Source: Sphingomonadales bacterium BRH_c42
GTDB taxonomy: Bacteria; Pseudomonadota; Alphaproteobacteria; Sphingomonadales; Sphingomonadaceae
Assembly (NCBI GenBank): GCA_001516125.1
Contig: LOEX01000053.1
Location: 1-45,247 of the forward strand
Reading direction: 5' to 3'
Length of the DNA: 45,247 bases
Shown: positions 18,346 through 27,802 of the stretch, piece by piece
Numbering within the stretch: the stretch's first letter is position 1
How the letters are laid out: every line of letters begins with the position of its first letter
Position numbers and translations under genes: made by a program
The notes under the pieces: model-generated
The model's input: the letters and a program-made list of their open reading frames with translations, nothing else
What the model was told of the DNA's origin: nothing
Databases searched by the model: none

Positions 18346-19625
18346 ACCCTGCGGCGCGTACGGTGCGCCACCTTTCGGGCTTTTCGGCGGCCTTCGCCAC
18401 CGTCACCACGCTGTTCTTTGCCTGGGGGTTCATCGCTTCCAACAACGATCCGCTGATCGCCTCGCTCAAGGCCAGTTTTCACCTGAGCTATACCGAAGCG
18501 CTGATGGTCCAGCTGGTGTCGTTTGCCGCATATGGCGTAATGTCGTTCCCGGCGGCGGCCCTGCTCGGGCGCGTAGGACCGGTCAATGCGATCCTCGCGG
18601 CACTGGGCGTGATGATCGCGAGCTGCCTGCTGCTGCGTTTCGTGATCCGGTTCCAGGATTTCGCCCTAATCCTGTGCGCGCTGTTCGTGCTTGCTGCGGG
18701 CATGACCACGTTGCAGGTGGCCGCCAACCCGCTGGCAGCAGCGCTGGGACCGCCAGAATCGAGCCACTTCCGGCTGACCTTTGCCCAGGCGTTCAATTCG
18801 CTGGGCGTGGTTCTGGGGGTCAATTTCGGTTCGCGCATCATGCTCGACGAGCGAGTGATCAAGGCCGGCCATGCGCCGATCATCAATGAGGCCGACCGCA
18901 TCCTGGCGCTGGACGCGGTGGGCGAGACGTTCCTCCTCATCGCGGCAATGCTTGCGGGGTTGCTGGTGTTCATTGCTGCATCGCGCAGGCAGATTGGCGC
19001 GGCCAGGGCAGCGCAGGCCTGCCCGCAGCCGACATCGGTGCTTGAAGCATTGCGCTCGCGCTGGGCGATCTTCGGTGCTGTCGCCATCGGGCTTTACGTC
19101 GGGGCAGAGGTTTCGATCGGGTCGGTCATGATCAACTTCCTCAACCAGGAGGAAATCATGGGCCTGCCGCTCGAAACGGCGGGATTCTACCTCGCTAATG
19201 TTTACTGGATGGGGGCGCTGATTGGCCGTTTCATCGGCAGCTTTCTGCTCACCCGGCTGCCCGCGCCGCGCCTGCTGTTGATCGCCGCCGGGATGGCATC
19301 TGCGCTGTGCCTGCTCGTCGCGCTCAGCGATGGTCGTGTGGCGGGCTTTGCCGCGCTTGCGGTCGGGCTGTTCAACTCGATCATGTTCCCCACGATCTTC
19401 ACCATCACGCTCGAACGATCGGGAGTGTCGCAGGCTTCCACCTCGGGCCTGCTGTGCCTCGCCATCGTAGGTGGGGCGCTACTACCCTATGTGGTTGGGC
19501 AACTGGCCGACCAGGCCAGCCTGTCGCTGGCATTTTTCGTGCCGATGCTGGCCTATGGCGCGATCTGTGTTTTCGGGATCCTGGCGCAGAATGGGCGCAT
19601 GGCCCGGCAACCGGCCGCGCGATGA
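18342..19625 (+). CDS. MFS sugar transporter, FucP/GluP type
   Basis: FFAWGFIASNNDPLIASLKASFHLSY, MTTLQVAANPLAAALGPPESSHFRLTFAQAFNSLG; ATGA overlap with GH30. Confidence 0.92.
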   Translation: MNPAARTVRHLSGFSAAFATVTTLFFAWGFIASNNDPLIASLKASFHLSYTEALMVQLVSFAAYGVMSFPAAALLGRVGPVNAILAALGVMIASCLLLRFVIRFQDFALILCALFVLAAGMTTLQVAANPLAAALGPPESSHFRLTFAQAFNSLGVVLGVNFGSRIMLDERVIKAGHAPIINEADRILALDAVGETFLLIAAMLAGLLVFIAASRRQIGAARAAQACPQPTSVLEALRSRWAIFGAVAIGLYVGAEVSIGSVMINFLNQEEIMGLPLETAGFYLANVYWMGALIGRFIGSFLLTRLPAPRLLLIAAGMASALCLLVALSDGRVAGFAALAVGLFNSIMFPTIFTITLERSGVSQASTSGLLCLAIVGGALLPYVVGQLADQASLSLAFFVPMLAYGAICVFGILAQNGRMARQPAAR

Positions 19626-21145
19626 GCGCCGGATCGGGCAGCCGAACCTGCCGTATGCATCGAGGCCGGTTGGTAGTGGCCGCCGCGCTGGCATTGGCCA
19701 TGCCGGCGCAATCTTCCGCGGACAGCGGCGGACCATTGGTGCTCGATCCGCATGGATGGGCTCGCGTGGCGACGGTCGGCCCGCAATATCTTTCGTTCAA
19801 CATCGAGATGGCCGAGGTCACGGGGGGCGAGTTCTGGGCGCCATATGGCGATCCGTTCGAGCGCAGGCTTGCGCCGCGTCCGCCGCTGGATCTCACCGAC
19901 CCGCGCCTGGTGGTGCTGGCGCGTGCGCTCGGCCCCACGGTGATCCGGGTAAGCGGCACCTGGGCAAACAGTACCTATATTCCGGCAGAGGGCGAGCGGA
20001 CGCCGTCAGCCCCGCCGCCCGGTTTCGGTCAGGTACTGGGGCGGGATCGCTGGAACCAGCTTGCGGCACTGGTCCGCGCTACCGGCGGCGCGCTGCTGTT
20101 GTCGTTCCCGGCGAGCGCAGGCGCACGGCATGAAGACGGTAGCTGGTCCAGCGAACAGGCGGGAAGGCTAGTCGCGCTGGCGGGCTCGACGCAGACACCG
20201 ATTGCGGCGGTCGAGTTTGTCAATGAGCCCAATCTTGTGCGGATCGGCGCGTTGCCGCCCGACTATTCGGCTATGGACTATGCGCGCGATTTCACACTGT
20301 TCCGGCAGTTTGCGCAGCGTGAATTGCCCGGTGTCGCGGTCCTGGGGCACAGCACTTCGGGCAAGGGCGGCGAACTGCCGGTCGAGAGTATCGTCATCGC
20401 CGCTGGCGGGCAGGCCGATGTCGTCAGCTATCACTTCTATGGCGCCCTGTCGGCGCGATGCTCCGAGTTCGGGAACCAGACGTCTGCGGACGAGGCACTT
20501 TCGCAGGAGTGGTTGTCGCGCACCCAGGCGGATCACGACTGGTATGCCGGACAGCGCGACCGCCACGATCCGGGCAAGCCGATCTGGCTGACCGAAACCG
20601 CGCAGGCCGCCTGCGGCGGTGACGTGTGGGCATCGACCTTTCGCGACACGTTCCGCTTTCTCGACCAACTCGGACGGCTCGCCCGGGCGAATGTCCAATT
20701 GGTCGCGCATAATACGCTGGCCTCGGGCGATTACGCGCTGGTCGACCGCGAAACGATGGAGGCGCGTCCAAATTTCTGGGCGGCTGTGCTGTGGCGGGAG
20801 ACCATGGGTGTGGGGGTTCTCGACCCTGCTGTCGATACGCAGGGCTATTCAATCCACGCGCATTGCCATCCCGCTCGCGGGGGCGGTGTCACCTTGCTCG
20901 TGCTCTCGCTGTCGGACAGGCCGGGTCGCCTGACCATTCCCGTCGCAGCACAGGTCACTGAACTGGCGGCTTCCGATCTTGACGCGCGCACTGTTACCGT
21001 GAACGGCACCCCGCCCAAGATAACGCAAGCAGGGCCGAAGGCCTGGCCGGTCAGGCGCAAACGGGCCGGATCGGTGCTGCGCCTGCGACCGCACAGTGCC
21101 GTGTTCATTGAAATGCGCAAGGCGGGCAATCCCGCCTGCAACTGA
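19622..21145 (+). CDS. GH79/heparanase-like glycoside hydrolase, secreted
   Basis: Signal peptide-like N-terminus; LSFNIEMAEVTGGEFW, VEFVNEPNLVRIG (acid/base NEP), PIWLTETAQAACGGDVWASTFRDTFRFLDQLGRLARANVQLVAHNTLASGDYALVD, which resembles the heparanase nucleophile region. ATGA overlap with MFS. Confidence 0.75.
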   Translation: MSAGSGSRTCRMHRGRLVVAAALALAMPAQSSADSGGPLVLDPHGWARVATVGPQYLSFNIEMAEVTGGEFWAPYGDPFERRLAPRPPLDLTDPRLVVLARALGPTVIRVSGTWANSTYIPAEGERTPSAPPPGFGQVLGRDRWNQLAALVRATGGALLLSFPASAGARHEDGSWSSEQAGRLVALAGSTQTPIAAVEFVNEPNLVRIGALPPDYSAMDYARDFTLFRQFAQRELPGVAVLGHSTSGKGGELPVESIVIAAGGQADVVSYHFYGALSARCSEFGNQTSADEALSQEWLSRTQADHDWYAGQRDRHDPGKPIWLTETAQAACGGDVWASTFRDTFRFLDQLGRLARANVQLVAHNTLASGDYALVDRETMEARPNFWAAVLWRETMGVGVLDPAVDTQGYSIHAHCHPARGGGVTLLVLSLSDRPGRLTIPVAAQVTELAASDLDARTVTVNGTPPKITQAGPKAWPVRRKRAGSVLRLRPHSAVFIEMRKAGNPACN

Positions 21146-21151
21146 GAAAAA

Positions 21152-22069
21152 TCATTTTGGGGAACGGCGGCAACGCCCGCCATTACCCTGTTGCGGATCG
21201 AGCAGTGCGACCACGGGGAAATGGTCGGACGCCGCCCTGCCATTCTCGTGCTGGGCGATCACGCCGTGGACGCGCACCGCGATGGTGGGGCTGGTGAAGA
21301 CATGATCGATCAGTTTGCCCTCCCTAGGGAACGGATCGAATCCGTTGAAGCTGATCCTCGGCCCGAAGCTTCCCATGGCGGAGGCAGTCTTCGCGTCCAC
21401 GAGAGCCGCGCCTTGGGCGGAGCCAGCCGTCAGTTGCTGCACCGACGGTTCATCGGCCCCCGCATTGAAATCTCCCAGCACGACGACCTCTTCGCCCTTG
21501 CGCCGGTTGCGGGCGATCCATTCGAGCATCATCGCGCCGGAGTGCATCCGCGCGACCGTTCCGACATGATCCCAATGGGTGTTGAGCACCAGGAGGCGGC
21601 TACCACCGAAGCGGCGGCTAATCCGTGCCCAGGTGACCATCCGCTTGAACGCCCCATCCCAGCCAAGCGAAGGGACATCGGGTGTGGGAGAGAGCCAGAA
21701 CGTGCCGTGCTCCGTAACGCGAAACTGCCTCCGGTCGATGGCGAGCGGCGCGAATTCACCCTGCTCCCGTCCGTCATCGCGGCCCACACCCAGGACGATA
21801 TAATCGGGCAGGGCAGTTTCAAGCTCGCGCTTCTGGTGGGGCAGCACTTCCTGCAAGCCGAGCAGCTCGGGCCGCATTGTGGCGATCTGCCCGATCAGAA
21901 AATCGCGCCGGTGCGGCCAGGCGTCGTCGCCATCGGCAGGCGTATCGAGCCGGATGTTATAGGTCATTGCGAGCAGCGGCGGTCTGTCGCACGCCGCACG
22001 GGCGGGGCCTGCGATGGCTGGGGCGGCGAACAGGCCAAGCGTCAGGGCAAGAAGGATTCTTGTAAGCAT
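21152..22069 (-). CDS. Endonuclease/exonuclease/phosphatase (EEP) family hydrolase, secreted
   Basis: Signal peptide MLTRILLALTLGLFAAPAIA; MTYNIRLD, LLGLQEVLPHQ, LNTHWDHVG, VVLGDFNAG, ASDHFPVVA. Confidence 0.9.
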   Translation of the reverse strand: MLTRILLALTLGLFAAPAIAGPARAACDRPPLLAMTYNIRLDTPADGDDAWPHRRDFLIGQIATMRPELLGLQEVLPHQKRELETALPDYIVLGVGRDDGREQGEFAPLAIDRRQFRVTEHGTFWLSPTPDVPSLGWDGAFKRMVTWARISRRFGGSRLLVLNTHWDHVGTVARMHSGAMMLEWIARNRRKGEEVVVLGDFNAGADEPSVQQLTAGSAQGAALVDAKTASAMGSFGPRISFNGFDPFPREGKLIDHVFTSPTIAVRVHGVIAQHENGRAASDHFPVVALLDPQQGNGGRCRRSPK

Positions 22070-22100
22070 CCGATGGGTTCCTGGTGACTACGCGCGGCGA

Positions 22101-22793
22101 TCAACGACAATAGGGGCTTTTGCTTGCCTTGGCACCGCGCAGCGCGGCGCCGACACGGTTCTTCCAGATCGCATAGCCCTTGTGGTTCATGTGCAAGCGG
22201 TCCGAAATGTACAAATCGGCTCGCGGTTCACCCTGATCGAGCATCGGGGCGGCGATATCGATGAACACCAGGTCATCCTCACGCGCGGCCATCGCTTCGA
22301 TGCGGCGGTTGAAATCGCTCTGCGCGGCGAACTGCTGCCAGCGCGCGGGCGAAGGCTTGGCGGTGATGAAGAACACCGGGGTTGCACCGTGTACCTCGCG
22401 CTTGCGGTGCATGAAAGCGTCGAACTGTGCAGCCGCTGCTTCGGGCGTCATGCCTGCGTCGAGGTCGTTCTCGCCCGCGTAGAACACGATCTGTCGGGGG
22501 CGGTAACGCCCGACCACGGCATCGAAGCGGTAATTGATGTCGGCAATCGTGGCTCCGCCAAATCCGCGCCTGATGATCGGCCTGCCGGGAAAGTCGCGGT
22601 CGATCCCGAACCAGAACCGGATCGAGGAACTGCCAACGAACAGTGTCGCGCACGAGGGGGCGGGACGAACCTCGTCCTCGATCGAAAAGACATGGATTTC
22701 GTCACCGAAACGCGCGGACTCCGATTGGGCGCCGACGGGAGAGCAGGGCAAGGCTGCCAGTGCAAGCCCGACCAGCCGGATCGTCCGTATCAT
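22101..22793 (-). CDS. SGNH/GDSL-type esterase, secreted
   Basis: Signal peptide MIRTIRLVGLALAALPCSPVGAQ. SGNH blocks: LFVGSSSIRFW (I), RGFGGATI (II), YAGENDLD (III), SDRLHMNHKGY (V). Listed ORF starts at 22877; ATG 22793 preferred. Confidence 0.88.
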   Translation of the reverse strand: MIRTIRLVGLALAALPCSPVGAQSESARFGDEIHVFSIEDEVRPAPSCATLFVGSSSIRFWFGIDRDFPGRPIIRRGFGGATIADINYRFDAVVGRYRPRQIVFYAGENDLDAGMTPEAAAAQFDAFMHRKREVHGATPVFFITAKPSPARWQQFAAQSDFNRRIEAMAAREDDLVFIDIAAPMLDQGEPRADLYISDRLHMNHKGYAIWKNRVGAALRGAKASKSPYCR

Positions 22794-22918
22794 CCTCGAC
22801 AAGATCACAGCGGTTCGCCCTCGCCCGTCCGATTGGTACCCTGATGCCACCATGGCGGACGGTCCGCGATGGCACAAGCAAAACAGGGCTTCAATTCTGC
22901 CGATTTCGCCTTAAGAAC

Positions 22919-22939
22919 TGTAATCGGTTCCAGTAACCG
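22919..22939. promoter_or_regulatory. Degenerate copy of TGTAACCGGTTACA-type operator
   Basis: TGTAATCGGTTCCA (2 mismatches to TGTAACCGGTTACA) running into GTAACCG; 24 bp upstream of the halogenase-like start and within the divergent region with the SGNH gene. Confidence 0.5.
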
Positions 22940-22962
22940 GCACCATCGGAAGGAAGAGGACG

Positions 22963-24546
22963 ATGGAGGAGAACATACCCATTTCGCGAATCGTCATCGT
23001 CGGCGGGGGTACGGCGGGATGGATGACAGCGGCGCTGCTTTCCCGGCTATTCTCCACCGGCTACTCGATCACACTGATCGAGGCGAGCGACATCGGCACG
23101 ATCGGCGTGGGCGAGGCGACCATCCCGGCGATCAAGATCTACAACGAGATGGCCGGGATCGACGATCTCGACCTGCTGCGTGAGGCGCATGCGACCTACA
23201 AACTGGGCATCGAATTCGTCAACTGGCGTGAGCCTGGCCACTCATACATCCACGGTTTCGGCAACATCGGCCAGGACTTGCTGTGGCTTCATACGCACCA
23301 GTTCTATCTGCGTCATCGCGCGTCGGGCCAACTCGGCCACTTCGACAATTATGCGATCAATTGCGCCGCCGCGCGCCGTGCCGCCATGGCAACCCCGGAC
23401 AAGCGCAACCCTGGCTCGCCGTTCAGCGACCTCGATTATGCCTTCCATTTCGATGCCACCGCCTATGCCGCCTTCCTGCGTAAGCGCGCGGAGGCGCAAG
23501 GGGTGGCGCGGATCGACGGGCGAATCGTCGAGGTTTCGAAGTGTCCACAGCGCGGCTTCGTCGAAAGCGTCACCCTGGCTGACGGGCGGGTGATCGGCGG
23601 GGACCTGTTCGTCGACTGCTCGGGGATGCGGGGCCTGCTGATCGGCGATGCCATGGGGGTGGATTACCAGGACTGGAGCCAGTGGCTGCTGTGCAACCGT
23701 GCACTCGCCGTTCCGTGCGAAAATGCGCCGGTACTCTCTTCCTCCACCCGCTCGACTGCGCATGGTGCCGGGTGGCAATGGCGCATTCCCCTTCAGCACC
23801 GGATCGGCAACGGGCTGGTTTATGCGGCGGAGCATCTGAGCGACGACGAGGCTTCCGCGATCCTGCTCGCCAACCTAGACGGCGCCGCGCTCAAGGACCC
23901 GATGCCGGTACGGTTCCGCCCTGGTAGACGGGAGCGTTCGTGGGAAAGGAACGTCGTCGCCATCGGGCTTTCGAGCGGTTTCCTCGAGCCACTCGAATCG
24001 ACCTCGATCCACCTGATCCAGACCGGAATCTTCCGGCTGATTTCACTGTTTCCCGGTCGATCCTTCAATCAGGCGGACATCGATGAATACAACCGCCAGA
24101 CAGCGTTTGAATACGAGGACGTGCGCGATTTCATCATAGCGCATTACAAGGTGACCCGGCGCGAGGATACGCCATTCTGGGCCTATCTCAAGCATATGGA
24201 GGTGCCGCAAAGTCTGGCCGAACGGCTGGAGCTGTTCGCATCGGCGGCCCGCTTCTTCCAGCACGGCAAGGCCGAACTGTTCCGCGAGGAAAGCTGGGTC
24301 CAGGTGTTGCTGGGCCAGGGGTTCGAGGCAGCTCCCGATCCGATGGTCGATCTGGTCCCCGCCGACCAGGCAATGGCATTTCTCAAGGACATCGAGGAAG
24401 TCATCGCCGACAATGCCACGCGCATGCTCGACCATGCCGAATACATCCGGCGCAAGCTGGCGACGCAGCAGCAGCCTGCGCCCACGCTCCGCGTCGGTGC
24501 GGCGGGACCCGTGTCGAGCGTCGACCCGGCTTTCGGCGAACCCTAG
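22963..24546 (+). CDS. Tryptophan halogenase family flavoprotein
   Basis: IVIVGGGTAGWMTAALLS, IGTIGVGEATIPAIKIYNEM, TYKLGIEFVNW, GAGWQWRIPLQHR; 527 aa. Confidence 0.93.
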   Translation: MEENIPISRIVIVGGGTAGWMTAALLSRLFSTGYSITLIEASDIGTIGVGEATIPAIKIYNEMAGIDDLDLLREAHATYKLGIEFVNWREPGHSYIHGFGNIGQDLLWLHTHQFYLRHRASGQLGHFDNYAINCAAARRAAMATPDKRNPGSPFSDLDYAFHFDATAYAAFLRKRAEAQGVARIDGRIVEVSKCPQRGFVESVTLADGRVIGGDLFVDCSGMRGLLIGDAMGVDYQDWSQWLLCNRALAVPCENAPVLSSSTRSTAHGAGWQWRIPLQHRIGNGLVYAAEHLSDDEASAILLANLDGAALKDPMPVRFRPGRRERSWERNVVAIGLSSGFLEPLESTSIHLIQTGIFRLISLFPGRSFNQADIDEYNRQTAFEYEDVRDFIIAHYKVTRREDTPFWAYLKHMEVPQSLAERLELFASAARFFQHGKAELFREESWVQVLLGQGFEAAPDPMVDLVPADQAMAFLKDIEEVIADNATRMLDHAEYIRRKLATQQQPAPTLRVGAAGPVSSVDPAFGEP

Positions 24547-24590
24547 ACGGCGTCTTGACCGCGCCATCCGGGCCACATGTGAAATAAACT

Positions 24591-24604
24591 TGTAACCGGT
24601 TACA
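24591..24604. promoter_or_regulatory. LacI-type operator, perfect palindrome
   Basis: TGTAACCGGTTACA, 94 bp upstream of the TBDR start; identical 14-mer at 32281-32294. Confidence 0.8.
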
Positions 24605-24697
24605 GAAAACGATAATCAGAGGTTAATACTGGTCGATTCGTTCGGCCTGGAAACGGTCCGGCAACGAATTCGGACCAGAACAAGGGAGGAGAGGGGC

Positions 24698-27600
24698 GTG
24701 GATCACAGCAATCATTCCATTCGCCGCAGGCTGGCGGTAACGGGTTCGACGGCGGCATTGGCCTTGGCATTGCTCGCGGCGCAGCCGGTGTATGCGCAGT
24801 CGGACGCCGCGGTTCTGCAAGGCCGTGTCGACGGCGCGCAGGCAGGTGCCGTGGTGGTGGTGACCGATATTCACACCGGGCAGCAGCGCACGGGCAAGGT
24901 CGACGAACAGGGCAACTACGTCATCATCGGCCTGCGTCCTTCGACCTATCGGGTGGAAGTGGAAGGCCGCGACCCGATGGAAACGACGCTGCTCATCGGG
25001 CAGACGTCGGTGGTCGATTTCACCGACGCCTCGCGCGAGATCGTGGTGCGCGGCGGACGAATCGTGCAGGAAGTGCGCACGCAAAGCGTGGTGACCAATG
25101 TCACTCCCGCGCAGATCGAACATCTGCCGCAGAACAAGCGCAACTTCCTCGCCTTTGCCGAACTGGCGCCGGGCCTTTCCGTGTCACGCGGCGGCAACGC
25201 CCAGATCCAGGCGGGCAGTGTGGCATCGAGCAACGTCAACGTCTTCCTTGACGGGGTCAGCATCAAGAACCCGATCAATCACGGCGGAGTGCTCGGCCAG
25301 AACTTCGGCCTCGGCAACCCCTTCCCACAGATCGCGATCCAGGAATACAAGGTCGAAACGCAGAATTTCGGCGCGGAAACCGGCCAGGCAGGCTCCGCGG
25401 TGCTGACCGCCATCACCAAGACCGGCGGCGACGAGTTCCACGGATCCGCCTTCATCCAGTTCCAGCCCAAGGGGTTCATCACCCAGCCTTTCTTCGACAA
25501 GCAGCGGGGATTTGAGAAGCCGGATTATAACCGCAAGCAGTTTGGCGGTGAACTGGGCGGGCCGATCATTCCGGGCAAGCTGAACTTCTATGTCGCGATG
25601 GAAGGCACCGACCAGAATCTGCCCGGTGCCACCGGCAACGTGACGACGCCGATTCCGCAGAACCTGGCCAGCGAAGTCAACGTCACCCACAATAACGACT
25701 TCAAACAGCAGCTCTATTTCGGCAAGTTGACCTTCTATGCCTCGGGCGAAGATACGATTAACCTTTCGGGCTTCATCCGCAGCGAGAACAATCTTTCCGA
25801 TATCGACGGCAATGCCACGCCCAGCCATGGACGTACGATCCGCACCAACGAGGATCGTTACCAGCTCAACTGGACCCATGCCGGCGACGACATCTACAAC
25901 GTCCTCAATATTTCCTATCTCAAGGCCACGCAGTCGACCCCCAGTGTAGGCACCGGACCGGAGCTGATCCTGGCGCAGGGCACCAGTTTCGATGCGATCG
26001 TGCGGGCCGGGGCCCATTTCTTCGAGCAGGGCGATCGGACAAGGGCGCTGACGTTCCGCGACGATCTGACGCTGGCACGCGGCGATCATCGTATCAAGCT
26101 GGGTGCGCAGGTCGCCTTCCTGGATCTGACGCGCAATGTCTCGGATCATTTCAACGGGTCGTTCTTCTTCACCAACCCCGGCGCCGTCGCCAGTTTCGAT
26201 TTCGAGACCGCCACGCCGTTCGGCGCGCAGATCAATCTTCAGCCAAGCGACGAGCTTTCGTCAAGCGATACGCAGATCGGCCTCTACGCCCAGGACGAAT
26301 GGGCCCCCGACGAGCACTGGACCGTCAATCTTGGCTTGCGTTGGGACTTCGAATCGAACGCCAACAACAACAATTACGTCACCCCGCAGGCAGTAGCCGA
26401 CGCGCTGCGCAACTATCCCGGCTGGGCGGCGAACGGGATCGATCCGGAAGATTTCATCTCAACCGGCGACAATCGCGGGCGCGAATGGGGCGCCTTCCAG
26501 CCGCGCCTGGGCATTTCGTACGACGTTCATGGCGACCGTGACCTGGTATTCTTTGCCGGGGCCGGGCGCTATTACGATCGCAACCTCTTCATCGAAGGGG
26601 TGATCGAAACGCTGACCAATGAAAACAAGACGGTGACGGTGCCGTTCTGTTCGGCAACGGTCACCACCGGCTGCCTCGACTATTCCTCGGCGCTGCGCGA
26701 CACGGACGCACTCCGCGCAGCGGCGGCACCCTTGTTCCCGGGCGGCGGCAGCGTTTTCGTACTCAACAACAAGACCTCGCTGCCCTATTCCGATCAGTTC
26801 AACATCGGCGTACGCAAGCGGTTCGGCGATATCCAGGCATCGCTGACGCTGAGTCACATCGAGTCGGACAACATCTTCCAGTTTGTGCGCTCCAACTTCT
26901 TCGAGAACGGCTGGTTCTCGCGCTTCGTGACGCGCGATGCCAACGGCAATGTCACCGGCTGCACCGATGGCGGGCGCAACTGGATCCAGGACTTCAGCCC
27001 CGGCGGATTGTCCAATGGCGACGGATCGCCGGTGCCGGTTTCGGTTTGCGCGGCGCAGAATGCGCAGCTCGCCGGGTTTTCGGGCAAGCTCGATCGCGGT
27101 GTGTCCGACGGCAAGGCGCGCTTTACCGGGCTCTATTTCGAGCTGGAGAAGCCGTTTACCGACGTCAGCGAGTGGGGCTTCCGTTCGGTGCTCACCATAC
27201 AGCGGGCCACCTCGAACGTCGCGATGGAACTCAACGGCGACGAGTTCTTCAACGGTGCCGACCAGACCGGGTTCGGTTGGCAGAAGGTCAACGGGATCGA
27301 AGATTGGCGCTATGTCCTGACCGGAAACTGGCGGGCGCCGTGGGACATCGACCTGTCGGGCTTCCTCACGCTCACTTCGGGGCCGCGTTTCGGCACCCTT
27401 CAGGCGCCATGGAATGGCGGCCCTGCCGCACCTGATGGGGCGTGCTGTGTCGGTAACCTTGGCGGCCCACTCTCGCCCAAGCGATTCATCGGTTACAAAC
27501 GATTTGACCTGCGCGTGGCCAAGACCTTCAAGATGCCATATGGCGAAGGGCACGAACTGACGGTCGATTTCCAGGCCTTCAACGTGTTCAACTGGCTCAA

Positions 27601-27715
27601 CCGCAATTATTCGTCGTGGGGCGCTGGCGGCGGTGTCCCGCCGCCACTGGTCGAAGACAGTCAGGTGGGCAACGATGCCCGCAGCTTCCAGGCGGGGATC
27701 AAATACCGGTTCTGA
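24698..27715 (+). CDS. TonB-dependent receptor with N-terminal carboxypeptidase-regulatory-like domain (Oar-like)
   Basis: GTG start with GGGAGGAGAGG upstream; signal peptide; VLQGRVDGAQAGAVVVVTDIHTGQQRTGKVDEQGNYVIIGLRPSTYRVEVEG; plug; C-terminal FQAGIKYRF. Confidence 0.94.
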   Translation: MDHSNHSIRRRLAVTGSTAALALALLAAQPVYAQSDAAVLQGRVDGAQAGAVVVVTDIHTGQQRTGKVDEQGNYVIIGLRPSTYRVEVEGRDPMETTLLIGQTSVVDFTDASREIVVRGGRIVQEVRTQSVVTNVTPAQIEHLPQNKRNFLAFAELAPGLSVSRGGNAQIQAGSVASSNVNVFLDGVSIKNPINHGGVLGQNFGLGNPFPQIAIQEYKVETQNFGAETGQAGSAVLTAITKTGGDEFHGSAFIQFQPKGFITQPFFDKQRGFEKPDYNRKQFGGELGGPIIPGKLNFYVAMEGTDQNLPGATGNVTTPIPQNLASEVNVTHNNDFKQQLYFGKLTFYASGEDTINLSGFIRSENNLSDIDGNATPSHGRTIRTNEDRYQLNWTHAGDDIYNVLNISYLKATQSTPSVGTGPELILAQGTSFDAIVRAGAHFFEQGDRTRALTFRDDLTLARGDHRIKLGAQVAFLDLTRNVSDHFNGSFFFTNPGAVASFDFETATPFGAQINLQPSDELSSSDTQIGLYAQDEWAPDEHWTVNLGLRWDFESNANNNNYVTPQAVADALRNYPGWAANGIDPEDFISTGDNRGREWGAFQPRLGISYDVHGDRDLVFFAGAGRYYDRNLFIEGVIETLTNENKTVTVPFCSATVTTGCLDYSSALRDTDALRAAAAPLFPGGGSVFVLNNKTSLPYSDQFNIGVRKRFGDIQASLTLSHIESDNIFQFVRSNFFENGWFSRFVTRDANGNVTGCTDGGRNWIQDFSPGGLSNGDGSPVPVSVCAAQNAQLAGFSGKLDRGVSDGKARFTGLYFELEKPFTDVSEWGFRSVLTIQRATSNVAMELNGDEFFNGADQTGFGWQKVNGIEDWRYVLTGNWRAPWDIDLSGFLTLTSGPRFGTLQAPWNGGPAAPDGACCVGNLGGPLSPKRFIGYKRFDLRVAKTFKMPYGEGHELTVDFQAFNVFNWLNRNYSSWGAGGGVPPPLVEDSQVGNDARSFQAGIKYRF

Positions 27716-27744
27716 TGGCTGCCCCGGAAAATGCGGGTCCACAA

Positions 27745-27790
27745 GGGCAGGCAAGATGCGGTATCCTCCGTCTTGCCTGCCCCGTTTTTT
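27745..27790 (+). terminator. Rho-independent terminator downstream of TonB receptor
   Basis: GGGCAGGCAAGA (27745-27756) / TCTTGCCTGCCC (27771-27782), perfect 12-bp stem, 14-nt loop, followed by CGTTTTTT. Confidence 0.9.
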
Positions 27791-27802
27791 AATAGGTGGA
27801 CT

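Noticed and set aside
21120-21137. AGGCGGG-CAAT-CCCGCCT hairpin at the end of the GH79-like CDS
   Set aside because: Lies within the coding sequence and lacks a T-tract; not enough to call a terminator.
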